From Spiroplasma phoeniceum (GTDB lineage Bacteria; Bacillota_I; Bacilli_A; Mycoplasmatales; Mycoplasmataceae): 64,000 nt of DNA. Every line of letters begins with the position of its first letter. Position 1 is the stretch's first letter. Below the pieces are notes generated by a model, which worked only from the letters and a program-made list of their open reading frames with translations, did not search any database and had not been told where the DNA came from. A program made the translations under genes and the position numbers. Location of the stretch: positions 62,001 through 126,000 of the forward strand of contig CP110830.1 of assembly GCA_026239495.1 (NCBI GenBank). The letters are read 5' to 3'. Shown here one piece after another: positions 9,636 to 21,232 of this stretch.

Positions 9636-9651
9636 GAGATAATTAAATCTC
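9636..9651 (+). terminator. Terminator hairpin after lipoprotein
   Basis: Stem GAGAT/ATCTC with a 6-base loop, 5 bases after the lipoprotein stop. The T-tract is replaced by the IS3-type end, which begins directly behind the stem. Confidence 0.55.
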
Positions 9652-9655
9652 TGCA

Positions 9656-9889
9656 CAGTTTCAAATAACTGAGAATTATTTTTTTAATTTAAAATGCTTT
9701 TTAATTCAAATTGAATTGGAGGCATTTTTAATTTTAAAACCCTTCTATAATTATTATAATCAACAATATAATTATCTATGATATTTTTTAGCTCATTAAA
9801 ATTTTGTATACAATGCTTCTCCTAACTTTATATATTTAATAATAACCTAGAAAGGTTTTTTATTTCATATTCTCAGTTAAAATAAACAT
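9656..9889 (-). mobile_element. Internally deleted IS3-type element (234 bp)
   Basis: On the minus strand it has the first ~80 bp of the element at 6532 (left end with CTGAGAATATGAAATAAAAA) joined directly to the last ~125 bp (end of orfB and right end). Both terminal repeats remain, so it could be moved in trans. Confidence 0.8.
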
Positions 9890-10952
9890 TAGACTTCTTG
9901 CATAACCCATTAAAATAATTTCAAATATTTGTAAAAAAGGGTTAATATAAAATTATAATTTTAATTAATTATGTTTTTTATTTAAAAATTTAATATTTTG
10001 CCACAACAAAAAATGAATTTATTATTTAAATTCTTTAATTTTAAATAAATCTTCTATGCTAACTGCAAATTATAAACTGAAGCAATCAAATTAAATCTTA
10101 AACTAAATCGTTTTCTTCGATTACGATATTTTTCTGTAATAATTTTAAATTTTTTAAGAATAGCAAAAATATTTTCAATAATAATTCTCATTTTTGAAAC
10201 TAGTCTATTATGTTGTTTTTGTACTTTATTTAAAGGGTTTTTCTTTGTTTTTTTTGTAGGTATTAGAACATTATTGTGAATTTTTTGAATTCCTTGATAA
10301 CCACTATCAACTATTAATTTGGTGTTTTTTAAAATTGAGATTTTTGATTCTTTAAATAAAGCATAATCGTGTTTTTTACCAAGTGAAAAACTTGTTGCAA
10401 TAATTTTTTTGGTTTCTTGTTCGATAATTACTTGTGTTTTAATAGTGTGTTTTTTCTTTTTACCAGAATAAGATTGTTTTTGTCTTTTTTTGGGCGTTGG
10501 ATTGGGGTTTCGGTAGCATCAATAATAATAGTTTTATAATTAAAATAATCATTTATTAGTGCTTTTTTACCAGCAACTTGCTGAAAATCAGGGTGTTTAA
10601 TTAAAATATCTTCAATTCACTTGATATTGCGATAACAACTAGATTCACTAATATAAAAACTTTTAGCAAGATGAAAATAAGTTCGATATTATCGTCAATA
10701 CGATAAAGTCATCAATAATCTATTTTCTAGTGATAATTTATTAGCTTTGCCACCTTTTTTAAATTTTTCTATTTCAGCTACTTGTAAAATATCTAACATT
10801 TTATTAAAAATATCTTGTTTTATTCCTGTTAATCTTAATCATTCTTTATCATTAATATTTTTAAATTCATCAAATTTCATAATTTAATATCCTCATAAAT
10901 TATATTTTATAATAATATTTTAATAATAAAACCAGGTATCGCAAGAAGTCTA
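9890..10952 (-). mobile_element. IS-A/IS-B mosaic, decayed
   Basis: Both ends are present on TA. The left terminus is IS-A-like, while the 3' part of the transposase and the following ~60 bp match IS-B (CTTCTATGCTAACTGC and AAATGAATTTATTATT). The transposase frame (10880 down to 10054) has an in-frame TAA (CGA-TAA-TAT in place of CGA-GAA-TAT). Confidence 0.85.
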
Positions 10953-11000
10953 TTGTACATTTTTTTTCTTTTCTTTTTTATTTTCTACATTACTTTTCAT
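10953..11000 (-). pseudogene. Truncated plectrovirus-type ORF start
   Basis: ATG at 11000 (MKSNVENKKEKKK...) lies just after the stop of the small membrane protein and is cut off by the IS at 10952 after 16 codons. Probably the next gene of the viral cluster. Confidence 0.4.
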
Positions 11001-11011
11001 AAATTTAACCC

Positions 11012-11248
11012 CTAACTATATAATGTTTTTGAAATAATAAAACCAATAATATATAAACTTGATATTGTTAACACTAACGGATGACTAAATAAAATCGCTA
11101 TTTTACCAAAAATAGATAACAATCAAGTATCATAATTATATAAATCCATAATAACGTTTTTTGCTGATGTCAACTGATCAATAATAACTGTAATAAATCC
11201 AGTTCCAAATATAGCGATTGCCACTACCAATAAAACTAACTTAATCAT
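11012..11248 (-). CDS. Small two-helix membrane protein of plectrovirus remnant (coat-like)
   Basis: 78 residues with a strong AAGGAG site. Two hydrophobic segments (residues ~2-24 and ~54-75) flank a short polar part. It lies directly downstream of a ~144-residue membrane protein and a Zot-type ATPase, the arrangement expected in filamentous-virus gene clusters. Size and topology fit an inoviral coat or minor coat protein; this is inference from context. Confidence 0.6.
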
Positions 11249-11266
11249 ATAAAATCAACTCCTTAC

Positions 11267-11701
11267 TTATTTTTTTATTCTTTTAGTGCTATGAATTCTT
11301 TTAAACCCTTGTTCTCTTGTTTTTGCTTGTTTTGCTAAACTTGATAACTGTTGTTTATTGCGACTAACTTTAAATTGTTTTTGTTCTTTAATATGTTTTT
11401 GTAAACCTTGTTTAGTACTAGAAACACCCCGAACAGTAGCGCCGTATAGTTTAGAACTATTAATAACACCGCTTTTAACTATTGAACCTAACTCGTTATA
11501 ATTAGTTGATGTTCTGTGAATTGCATAAATTGATAATTTAATAACCATAAAAAAGATTAAAAAATAAGCAATCGTTATATTTGTCATTGGCAATTTAGTA
11601 TTTCAAGTCACATCAAAAACAAATAAAAAAGTATCAAAAATAAAACTAAAAATATTATTTCAATTATCGTTATTAACGCTTTCACTTAATAAATTACTCA
11701 T
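11267..11701 (-). CDS. Plectrovirus-type membrane protein, basic C-terminus
   Basis: 144 residues. One strong hydrophobic segment near residues 38-60 (TNITIAYFLIFFMVIKLSIYA), then a very basic C-terminal half rich in Lys, Arg and Gln. The start (ATG 11701) lies 4 bases after the stop of the ATPase gene, so it is part of the same operon. A virion or assembly role is inferred; the family is not identified. Confidence 0.65.
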
Positions 11702-11704
11702 TTT

Positions 11705-12666
11705 TTATTTTTCCTTCCCCCTTTTTGCTTTTAAATTTTCTTTCAAAATATCAACATCAAACAATTCTAAGTGTTGTTTATTGTTTAATTTTGATATATC
11801 TTTTCAAAAGTATTCTTTTTTATTAATAACCTCATCGTTTTTTAAATCACGGACAAAACTTAATCAATAACTATCGTATTTATTTGCAAATTCAAGGGGA
11901 ATAATTATCTTAAAAAACCGAATTCCCAAACCAACATCTGACTTATGTTTTGCTCTTTTACCTTCTGCTGGTCGTTCTACTGATTTTGTTTTTAAAATTT
12001 CATAATCTGTAATATCTTTAAAAATACCAATTCGCATAACAAAACTACGATTAAAAATATTACCTAATTTAGATTTAACAGGTTTTTTCAATGAAATCGG
12101 AATAATAATACCACTTGCTAAATGACAAATATTATTTCAAATCATAACCTCACGCTGTACGGTAAAAATCGCTCTATTTTTAAAATGTCCTGCTAAAACA
12201 ATCCACACACTTTTACCACCATGAACTTTTTTAACTTCGTGATGACTAGTTCCATCAATATATAAAAAACTTTCATCAAATAAAATTAAACTATCATCAG
12301 GTGGCACTAATTTAGTTCTATAAGTAAAATCTAAGTTATTAAAAGTTAAAAGTTTTATTACATCATCTTCAATTGGACAATTACTATAAATTTTCTTTGT
12401 TAAAAGTTTCATAACTTGTGATAGAAAAGTTAAAAACAATGTTTTACCAGTTCCTAATTTACCAATAATTACTGATAAAGGATTACCCCAAATAAAGTAA
12501 ACTAAACGAAAAACATTTAACTGATAAAAAACATTTTTTCAAACTCACCAAACAAAATATAAACATTGTAAAACAAATAATAGTCAAAATACTAAACCAC
12601 TATAATTTAATGAAATTATTCAAAGTAATAAATCAATTAAACTAAACAAAACTATTGAACCATTAA
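11705..12666 (-). pseudogene. Zot-like plectrovirus assembly ATPase, 5'-truncated
   Basis: About 320 codons remain open; the 5' end is removed by the IS at 12667. Hydrophobic segments come first, then a P-loop GKLGTGKT near residue ~65 and a Walker-B-like LILFDESF ~60 residues later. This is the pattern of the pI/Zot morphogenesis proteins of filamentous phages, which drive virion export through the membrane. No stop interrupts the remaining frame. Confidence 0.7.
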
Positions 12667-13744
12667 TAGACTTCTTGCGTAACCTATTAAAAAATTGCAA
12701 ATATTTGTAAAAAGACACTAATAGAAAAATATAATTTTAATTAATTATGTTTTTTATTTAAAAAATTAATGTTTTGCCACAACAAAAAATGAATTTATTA
12801 TTTAAATTCTTTAATTTTAAATAAATCTTCTATGCTAACTGCAAATTATAAATTGAAGCAATTAAATTAAATCTTAAACTAAATCGTTTTCTTCGATTAC
12901 GATATTTTTCTGTAATAATTTTAAATTTTTTAAGAATAGCAAAAATATTTTCAATAATAATTCTCATTTTTGAAACTATTCTATTAAGTTGTTTTTGCAC
13001 TTTATTTAAAGGGTTTTTCTTTGTTTTTTTTGTAGGTATTAGAATATTATTGTGAATTTTTTGAATTCCTTGATAACCACTATCAACTATTAATTTGGTA
13101 TTTTTTAAAATTGAGATTTTTGATTCTTTAAATAAAGCACAATCATGTTTTTTTCCAAGCGAAAAACTTGTTGCAATAATTTTTTTGGTTTCTTGTTCGA
13201 TAATTACTTGTGTTTTAATGGTGTGTTTTTTTCTTTTTACCAGAATAAGATTGTTTTTGTCTTTTTTTGGGCGTTGGATTGGGGTTTCGGTAGCATCAAT
13301 AATAATAGTTTTATCATTAAAATAATCATTTATTAGCGCTTTTTTACCAGCAACTTGCTGAAAATCAGGGTGTTTAATTAAAATATCTTCAATTCACTTG
13401 ATATTGCGATAACAATTAGCTTCACTAATTCCGAAATTTTTTCCAAGATGAAAATAAGTTCGATATTCTCGTAAATACGATAAAGTCATCAATAATCGAT
13501 TTTCTAGTGATAATTTATTAATTTTGCCACCTTTTTTAAATTTTTCTATTTCAGCTACTTGTAAAATATTTAACATTTTATTAAAAGTAGCTTTTTTGCT
13601 CCGGTTAATCGCAATAATTCTTTATCATTAATAAAATTAAATTTATCAAATTTCATAATTTTAATCTAATATAATTTCTATTTTAATTTAAAAATATTTT
13701 ATAGGAATTTTAAAATAATTAGATTAGGTTACGCAAGAATTCTA
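12667..13744 (-). mobile_element. IS-B, decayed copy
   Basis: IS-B ends on both sides, the upstream one mutated (GAATTCTA for GAAGTCTA). The transposase frame (13656 to 12830) is shifted early because the A-run of codons ~21-22 (GCAAAAAAGCT) is one base short compared with the copy at 61287. Inactive. Confidence 0.85.
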
Positions 13745-13800
13745 TTAAATAAAAGTTTATAACTCTTTTTTATTAATACTTATTAAAATGGGTGCAGTCT
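13745..13800. repeat. ~56-bp repeat abutting IS-B, copy 2
   Basis: Same sequence as 5522-5577 with few differences, ending GTGCAGTCTA. Confidence 0.7.
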
Positions 13801-13854
13801 AAAGTAACAAATTATTTACAGATAAAAATAAGCAATAATAAAAAATTATAATAA

Positions 13855-14220
13855 TTATGTACCAATAATTTTATTCATTTCATCTTTTATTGCTAAACTG
13901 ATATTGCCAAATGGTAAAATAACAGTTTGGGCAACAATATCAATATTTTTTAATTTAAATTTAGTTTTTAACAAAATCAAATCAACTTTTTCTAAATCTT
14001 TTACTGTTACTCGCAGCCGAGTTAAGGTTGCTTTAACCATTTTAATATTTGTTTTTGTTCCTAAAATACTAATTAAATCATTAATAGAAAAAGAAAGCGC
14101 TTGTTTTGGAACAAGAATTTTTTGAAAATTAAAAATCTTTTTCCGAAAAATCATCATTAAAATAAACAAGAGCATTAAAATCATTGCCACAACAATGATA
14201 ATAATATATTCAGTTCGCAT
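13855..14220 (-). CDS. Membrane-anchored PTS EIIB-like protein without the active cysteine
   Basis: 121 residues. One N-terminal membrane segment (residues ~5-25) is followed by an EIIB-type domain: GTKTNIKMVKATLTRLRVTVKD near 55-75, then the VD...L pattern. Glucose-family EIIB proteins carry a phosphorylated Cys in (D)xCxTRLRV; here the position is Thr (KATLTRLRV). It therefore cannot be an ordinary phosphocarrier and may be regulatory. ATG 14220 starts 2 bases after the nadK stop, so the two are co-transcribed. Confidence 0.8.
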   Translation of the reverse strand: MRTEYIIIIVVAMILMLLFILMMIFRKKIFNFQKILVPKQALSFSINDLISILGTKTNIKMVKATLTRLRVTVKDLEKVDLILLKTKFKLKNIDIVAQTVILPFGNISLAIKDEMNKIIGT

Positions 14221-14222
14221 TA

Positions 14223-15032
14223 TTAATCATCTCCCCTGTTATCATTGCAATGAGCAAATAATAACTTCATCTTCGCAATTAAACTCAAATCATTTTCTTT
14301 ATCATAGCATAATTTCAATGTTTTTTGACTAATCTTTAATTCTACATAGGAATTTAAAATTTCTGATTCATAAGTATCAATCACTAAACTTTTTCCTTTC
14401 AACTCACCATTTAACCTTATTATTTGATCTTGGTCCAAAATAATTGAAGCGTTAATTGTGGAAAAAGTTGAATTTGCCACCGGAGCAATTTCTTTTAATT
14501 GCCATAGAGCGGGAATATTAGATGCAATAATGGAGCCATTAATTGCTCGCATATAACCTGTTGAACCAGTTTTAGTTGCAAAAACAAGGCCGCTTCCCCG
14601 GAAATGCTCCAATAAATCATTATTAACATAAATGTCAGTACAAATTGTTTTAACATGGTCAACAACTTTTGCTTCATTTAATGCATAGCGAATAAGATTA
14701 CCATTATATTTAATTTCTAATAATGGCATTTGGCGAATATGAACTTTATTGTTAATAATTGCTTTAATTATTGCTTTAGGATAAGTATTTTCATCATAGT
14801 TGGCATAAAATCCTAATGAACCAGATTTAATTACAATAAAAAAAACTTTATCAATTATATCTTGAAATTTATTAACTGCTCTTAATAAAGTTCCGTCCCC
14901 ACCAATGATAAAAACATACTGTGGGCTACTAAGATCTTCTTTTAATTGATTTTCTTGTAAAAGTTTACTAATTTTATTAACTAAATGTGTTGATTCTTGA
15001 TAATCATTTGCAATAATTGCATATTTAACCAT
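14223..15032 (-). CDS. nadK: NAD kinase
   Basis: 269 residues. GGDGTLLRAV near residue 45 is the signature of the NAD kinase/diacylglycerol kinase fold, and GSTGYMRAINGSII near 150 with a downstream NE motif (LNEAKVVD) complete the active site. It makes NADP from NAD and ATP. ATG 15032 is preferred to the upstream ATG 15056 because AAGGTGG lies 9-10 bases before it. Confidence 0.93.
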   Translation of the reverse strand: MVKYAIIANDYQESTHLVNKISKLLQENQLKEDLSSPQYVFIIGGDGTLLRAVNKFQDIIDKVFFIVIKSGSLGFYANYDENTYPKAIIKAIINNKVHIRQMPLLEIKYNGNLIRYALNEAKVVDHVKTICTDIYVNNDLLEHFRGSGLVFATKTGSTGYMRAINGSIIASNIPALWQLKEIAPVANSTFSTINASIILDQDQIIRLNGELKGKSLVIDTYESEILNSYVELKISQKTLKLCYDKENDLSLIAKMKLLFAHCNDNRGDD

Positions 15033-15103
15033 TGTTCTTTCCACCTTTTCTTTCACTTAGTTATATTATACCTTTATTTTAAATTGAAAACTTAATTAAA
15101 TAA

Positions 15104-15131
15104 ATAATAGTTAGCTTTGCTAACTATTATT
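15104..15131. terminator. Strong rho-independent terminator
   Basis: Perfect hairpin of 12-13 bp (AATAATAGTTAGC/GCTAACTATTATT) around a TTT loop. It overlaps the stop codon of the YwaF-like gene and is followed on the minus strand by an A/T-rich tract. Confidence 0.85.
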
Positions 15132-16199
15132 CTTATTGCGAATTATTAATAATTCAATATCAGTAAATTTTAATAAATTAGTTTGATTAAGATGATAATG
15201 AATTTTATTATCTGATAAAAAAATATATTTAAAAGTAAAAATAATGTAAGTTAATCCTTCTTTAGTATGAAATTTATTACATACGCCGCGAGGAACAAAT
15301 TCTAATTTTTTTGTTTTTTTATCATATAAAAAACTTTGTGGTAGATAAAAAAATAAAATATGGGTTAATGAAATAATTACAATCCCTAAGAAAAAAATTG
15401 GTAATCAAGCAAATGGCCACATATATTTTGCACCAATAAAGTTTGTATTTCAACCACCAACATTAAAACCACCATTGTTTCATGGTTCACCGCTACTTGG
15501 CCCCACAAATAATTGGTTTGTTTTAAAAATTCAGTCTCAAATTACTGCAATAATAGAAAATAATGTTAATCATAATAGCTGTCATTTAAATAATAAACCA
15601 CTATAAGGTTTCCCCACTAAACCATATTTATAAACATATAAATAAGCAAAGATAATTAATGTATGAAGAATAAAGTAGTTATAGTAAAAGAAATTATTTA
15701 AACTTCAATAACCATTAACCGGCGTTATAATTGCTAAAATTGGTAAAACAATTGCTGAAGGAGCAACAATTTCAAAAAATTTTCGACTAGGAAAAAATAA
15801 AACAAAGCCCGATAATAGCTGGTGTAAACTACATAAGTGTAATGGTATAACTTCACTTAGACCACGAATTTGCGAAGGCCCCACCGGTCCTCAAATTCAC
15901 TGTGTTTTTAAAACAACTGCTAAATAAGTTACTCAAATCGCATATGTTAAGAAATAAGTTATAATTTGATAAATCCCGATTGAAATCCGAAACCATTGTC
16001 AATTAACAGTTTTTGCATAATACTTTCTGCAAACAAATAATGAACCAATAATTAAAACAAAAATACTAATGCCAACTAATTGAAAGGCATAATTATGACC
16101 TTTAAAAAATCACTGGTCAGTTCAATCAGCCCCGGGCAGATATGAACCTGCTGGATCAAAAAAACCTCATGGTCCATTGCTAGAACGAACAAATTGCAT
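15120..16199 (-). CDS. YwaF-like integral membrane protein
   Basis: 359 residues, about seven membrane helices. The N-terminal part has the WFFKGHNYAFQLVG region, and mid-protein LPLHLCSLHQLLSGF-like polar residues sit in a helix (IPLHLCSLHQ), as in the TIGR02206/YwaF family of bacterial membrane proteins. The C-terminal ~70 residues after the last helix are cytoplasmic and basic. AAAGGAG is 7 bases upstream of ATG 16199. The family's activity is not known. Confidence 0.75.
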
Positions 16200-16239
16200 T
16201 ACTTTTCTCCTTTGATTAAATAATTAATATCTTTTCTTT

Positions 16240-18657
16240 TTATTTTATAACAAAATTAACAATTTTATTTTTAATAAAAATTTCTTTAATAATTTCATGC
16301 TTATCTAAAAAGGATTGAACATTACTATTAGCTTTAGCCAAAGCTGATAATTCTTCTTCTGATGTATCAAGTGGTACTTCTAATTTAGCACGTAATTTAC
16401 CATTAACTTGAACTGCAATTATAACCTCATTTTTTTGTAAATATGTTTCATCATATGTTGGCCATGTTGACAATGCAACTGATGATGGTTGATTTAATTT
16501 TGTTCAAATTTCTTCTGCTAAATGTGGGGCAAACAAACTTAAAATTTTAGTAAACCCCTCAAAATAAGGTTGATAAATTGGACCTTTTATTTTATAACAA
16601 GCATTAATAAAAACCATTAGTTGTGAAATTGCTGTATTAAAACTTAATTTTTCTAACATTTCTGTGCTGTTTTTAACCATTCTATGATAAACAAAATCTA
16701 ACTCATGATTATTATCTTGCAAAAAAATATTATTTTTAATAAGACGATAAACGCGATCTAATCATTTTCGTGCTGAATCTAACCCATTTGGATTTCAAGG
16801 CAACGATACTTCAATTGGTCCCATAAACATTTCATATAAACGTAATGTATCCGCACCATGTGATTTAATAATATCATCAGGATTAATCACATTTCCTTTT
16901 GATTTACTCATTTTTGAGCCATCTGTCCCTAAAATCATTCCTTGATTAACTAATTTATAAAATGGTTCAGAAGTCGGAACTAATTTTTGGTCATATAAAA
17001 ATTTATGTCAAAAACGCGAATATAATAAATGCAAAACAGCATGTTCTTGGCCACCAACATATAAATCAACTGGTAATCATTTTTTTAACAAAGCTTGTGC
17101 TTTAGCACTACGTAAGTCTAACAGTTGCTTATCTTCCATTAAAATATAAGCTAAATAATATCAACAACTACCCGCTCATTGTGGCATCGTATTAGTTTCT
17201 CGACGTCCTTTTTTTCCAGTACTATCAATAACAGTTAATCATTCTGTGGCATTAGATAATGGTGATTCTCCCGTTTGTGATGGTTTAATATTTGTCATTT
17301 TTGGTAATTCTAACGGTAATTCTGTTGCATCAACTAAACTAATTGAACCGTCTTCTCAATGAATAATTGGAAAAGGCTCCCCTCAATATCGTTGACGAGA
17401 AAATAACCAATCACGAAGTTTATAAGTAGTTTTAACTTTCGCTTTTCCACCTGCTGTTAAAAAATCAATTGCTTTTTTTGTTGCTTCTTCTGTCATTAAA
17501 CCATTCAAAAAATCAGAATTAATATGTTTACCATCTTTATTATTTAATTTATTATGATGTTCTCCTTCAATGACATAACTAATTGGTAAATGATATTTTA
17601 AAGCAAATAAATAATCCCGTTTATCATGACCCGGCACAGCCATCACAGCACCAGTTGCATAAAATGGTAACACATAATCAGCAATTCAAATTGGAATAAT
17701 TTTTTCATTAATTGGGTTAATAGCATAACTACCAATAAACATTCCATTTTTTTCTTTACTAATATCTTGCCGATCTAAGTCAGTTTTTGCTTTTGTTGCT
17801 GCTAAAAATTTTGTAACATCAGTTTCATATTCGGGTGTTGTTAATTTTGAGACTAATGGATGCTCAGGTGCTAAAACAAGATACTCAACACCAAAAATTG
17901 TATCAGCACGAGTGGTAAAAACATTAATAATTTCTGGATTATTTTGGACCGCAAACTTAATTTCAGCACCAACTGATTTTCCAATTCAATTTCGTTGTAA
18001 CTCTTTAACTGATTCTGGTCAATCAACTTCATCTAACCCTGCTAATAATTTTTCTGCATATGCAGTAATTTTTAAAACCCATTGTCGCATTGGTTTTTTA
18101 AAAACTGAAAAATGCCCACGTTCAGAAACCATTTTTCCATTAATATTTAAGACTTCTTCATTAGCTAAGACTGTCCCTAATTCAGGACATCAATTAACAT
18201 CAAAATCACCCACCTCAGCTAATCCATTTTGATATAATAATTCAAAAATTAATTGTGTTGTTTTAAAAAACTCTGGTGAAGAAGTATTAACTTCTTTTTC
18301 ATAGTCATAACTAAAGCCAAGTGCTTTTAATTGTTTACCAAAATTAGCAATGTTTTTCAAAGTAAATTCTGTTGGATCATTCCCTGTTTTTAAAGCATAT
18401 TGTTCAGCTGGTAAACCAAATGCATCTCAACCAATTGGATGCAAAACATCATAACCTTGCAATTTTCGCATACGACTAATTACATCGGTTGCAACATATC
18501 CTTTTGGATGTCCAACATGTAAACCTGATCCTGATGGGTATGGAAACATATCTAAAATATAAGCTTTCTGCTCTGAATTATTTGTTGTTTTAAAAGTTTG
18601 ATGTTCTTCTCAATATTGTTGTCATTTTTGTTCAATTGCTTTATGCGAAAATTCCAT
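16240..18657 (-). CDS. leuS: Leucyl-tRNA synthetase
   Basis: 805 residues, full length for bacterial Leu[14 protein letters not shown] (HIGH motif) is near residue 40. The CP1 editing domain follows, with a threonine-rich [12 protein letters not shown]. Then come GSCWYYLAY and the KMSKS motif ([11 protein letters not shown]) near 570, the anticodon-binding domain and the C-terminal domain with [11 protein letters not shown]. The class I synthetase catalytic and editing residues appear intact. Numerous TGA Trp codons occur. Confidence 0.97.
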
Positions 18658-18794
18658 CTTTATTACCCTTTCTAAATTTTTATCTTTTTAATTATAACAT
18701 TGTTCCAAAATTTGTTAGTAATTTAAACACTTTTAATTACATTTTTATTAGAGTATAATAAATTTATAAATAAATTACAGAATGGGAGAAAATT

Positions 18795-19434
18795 ATGAGC
18801 GTACAAGAAGCAGCAAAGTTTCGAAAAGCAATTAAAATTTATGATAAAACAAAAGCAGTTAGTGAAAGTGATTTAAAAATAATTTTAACAATTGGAGCCC
18901 TAGCACCTAGTTCTAATGTCTTAGAACCAGTAAAAGTTATTATTATCAAAGATCAGAAATTAAAAGAACAAGCAGCATTAAACTGTTTTGTGCCTGGCAA
19001 TCAGCAAAAACTAAAGGATTGCCCCAGTTTTAACATTACTATTAGGAGCAAATGGTGATTATTTAAGATCTGAAGAATTTTTAAACAATCGCTTAGAACG
19101 AATTTTTAGTGGTGAAACATTAAAAATAAATGTGCGAGGAATGAGTAATTACTTAAAAAGTTATCCAATTCCAGATATTTTTTCGGACGAACAAATACAC
19201 CTTGTCGCTAGTTTTATGGCATTACAAGCTGCTGAATTAAAAATTGGATCAAGTATTATGGGCTGAATTATGCCACTGAAATCAACCTCATTTTTTACAG
19301 AACATAATATTGTGGACCCAACAAAATGACATTTATCGTTAGGAATGCTATTTTGATATTATGACGACAATGTTAAAGGAACAAGTTTCCCTCGCTTAAG
19401 AATTGCTGAGGATGAATTTGTTAGCATTTTTTAA
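18795..19434 (+). pseudogene. Nitroreductase-family flavoprotein, frameshifted
   Basis: The N-terminal half (FRKAIKIYD..., ILTIGALAPSSNVLEPVKVIII) is a typical nitroreductase FMN-binding start. Near 19020 the reading jumps by one base: the first frame soon ends, while the second continues LLLGANGDY... ALQAAELKIGSSIMGWIM ... SLGMLFWYY to TAA 19434. Together about 212 residues, normal length. Either a one-base insertion around 19018-19022 killed the gene or it is a sequencing error. GGGAG precedes ATG 18795, with a TATAAT at 18754. Confidence 0.8.
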
Positions 19435-19474
19435 CTTACTTAATAAAAATTTTCCTAAAAAATTTAATTAACTA

Positions 19475-19891
19475 ATGAAAACATCTCTTAAAAATTTTTG
19501 AATTATTATTTTAATTACTAATATTATTTTTTTATTAATCCAAGTTAGCATCATGACGCCAATAATATTATGTCAAAAACAGTTACAGTTAAGTAATAGC
19601 GACTTATCGCAAATTTTCTTTGGTATTCTAATTATTATTATTTTAGTAATGTTTATCACTAACTGAATTCTAGTTAAAAATCCACTCCGAAAACTAAATA
19701 CAACAAAAGAATTAGCGCCCTGACAGGCAGACCTTGGTTTTTATATTATTACAAAATATTCACATTTAAAAACGGAATATAATGGTTATGTCTGATATTT
19801 AAAGAAAAAAGGTTTTATTCTGCTTGCTACGCTTGGAATTAACTTTAGTTTTGCTTTAATTTCTGCTGTTGTGTTTTCTATTTTAGGATAA
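19475..19891 (+). CDS. Three-helix membrane protein, unknown
   Basis: 138 residues (five TGA Trp). Hydrophobic segments near residues 9-28, 46-66 and 116-137, with a basic cytoplasmic stretch (LVKNPLRKLNTTKE) between the second and third. There is no clear ribosome binding site; it starts 40 bases after the nitroreductase. Not recognised. The interval 19892-20110 is AT-rich and shows no gene. Confidence 0.6.
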
Positions 19892-20114
19892 AATAAAAAC
19901 TACTTTTTTATTTCTTAATTTATTATTTTAAATTATTACTATTTTTTTATAAACTGTTTTTTTATTGTAAAATATTTTTTAATTTTATAAAAATCCTTAG
20001 ATAAATTATGGTTATAATTAATAATTTAATAAATTTTTGATTTAAAAAGTTCATTACTATATCTTCATTAAAATAAACATTATCCATTAAAGATTAAATA
20101 TCCTACTTTGAAAC

Positions 20115-21232
20115 TTTTGAATAATGCACCCCAAAAAGTAACTAAAATTAAAAAAGAACTTTACTAAACTTTTAGAGGAGGTGGATTTTTATATGACAAA
20201 AAAAAGGACAAAAATTTAAAACATATACTGTAGAATTTAGAAAAAATCCAATAAAATAAATTGAATAAACATCGCTTACTTATATTTAAAAAAATATAAA
20301 GTAAATATAAAAACACTTAATTCATAACAAATAAATTTTAAAAAAGGAATTTTAAATACACCAAAAAGCCCCAAAGAACCATTTGGGAAAAAATATTTAA
20401 ACTATCACAAAGTTAGGTATGAATTATTAAAAAAGCTCGATGACTTTTACAATTAAATAAACAAAAAATAGTATCTTTTATAAAAGAAAATCGTGATAAA
20501 TATTCATTAAAATTATTGCTTGATATAACAGGTTTAAAGCGTAGTTATTGAGATAAATACAAAAATTATTTAAGTAATGGTAAGGATAACGAACCATTAA
20601 AGAATATTGTAAAAGTCTATGAAAAAAATTTAAAACAATTTGAATATCGGCGGATAACTAAATATTTAAAAGAAGATTATGGCATTATTTATAATGCTAA
20701 AAAATTATTACGAATTATGAATGAAAATAATATTCAAGCTGAACATTTAAAACGGATGCGTAAAAAAAATATTAATAAAAAAAGCCCAAAATAAAAATAT
20801 AATTAAATATTCTGATTTAGGAAATCGTAAATTTAATAAAATTAAACAAAAATTTAAATTTTTATTTAATGATGTAACTTATTTAATTTGAAATGGCAAA
20901 AAACATTATCAATCAACAATAATTGATGGATATACTAAATAAATTGTTGATGCGCAGTGATCAAAATATAATGACAACAAAATTGTTATTAAAAATTTAT
21001 ATACTGCAATTAATAAAATTAAACAAAAAAAAGATCTCAGTAACATAATAATTCATTAGGATCATGGATTTCGATACACATCAAAAATATATAATAATAA
21101 ATGTATATCTAATGAAATTAGAATTTCTATGGGTAAAAATTATCATCGTGCTAATAACATTGTTATTGAAAGTTTTCATTCTTTATTAAAAAAGCAACAA
21201 TTCATAACAATATTTATTTATCTCATGATGAA
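20115..21232 (+). mobile_element. IS150-like (IS3 family) element, heavily decayed, 3' end missing
   Basis: Starts near TGCACCCCAAAAAGTAAC. An orfA beginning MTKK(R)TK... at ~20193 is destroyed by stops and shifts. OrfB pieces are readable: RRITKYLKEDYGIIYNAKKLLRIM, then DVTYLIWNGKKHYQSTIIDGYTK (first Asp), DHGFRYTS (second Asp) and NIVIESFHSLLKK (Glu). It is cut at 21232 by the small IS derivative. A related downstream fragment lies at 54762-54968. Confidence 0.8.

Noticed and set aside
13095-13336. Hydrophobic plus-strand ORFs inside IS-B
   Set aside because: Antisense shadows of the transposase; the same shadow appears at 4852-5043.
17912-18232. 106-codon ORF antisense to leuS
   Set aside because: Antisense shadow within a conserved synthetase.
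18657-18794. T-box leader for leuS
   Set aside because: The upstream region is short, AT-rich and lacks a specifier loop or the T-box sequence.
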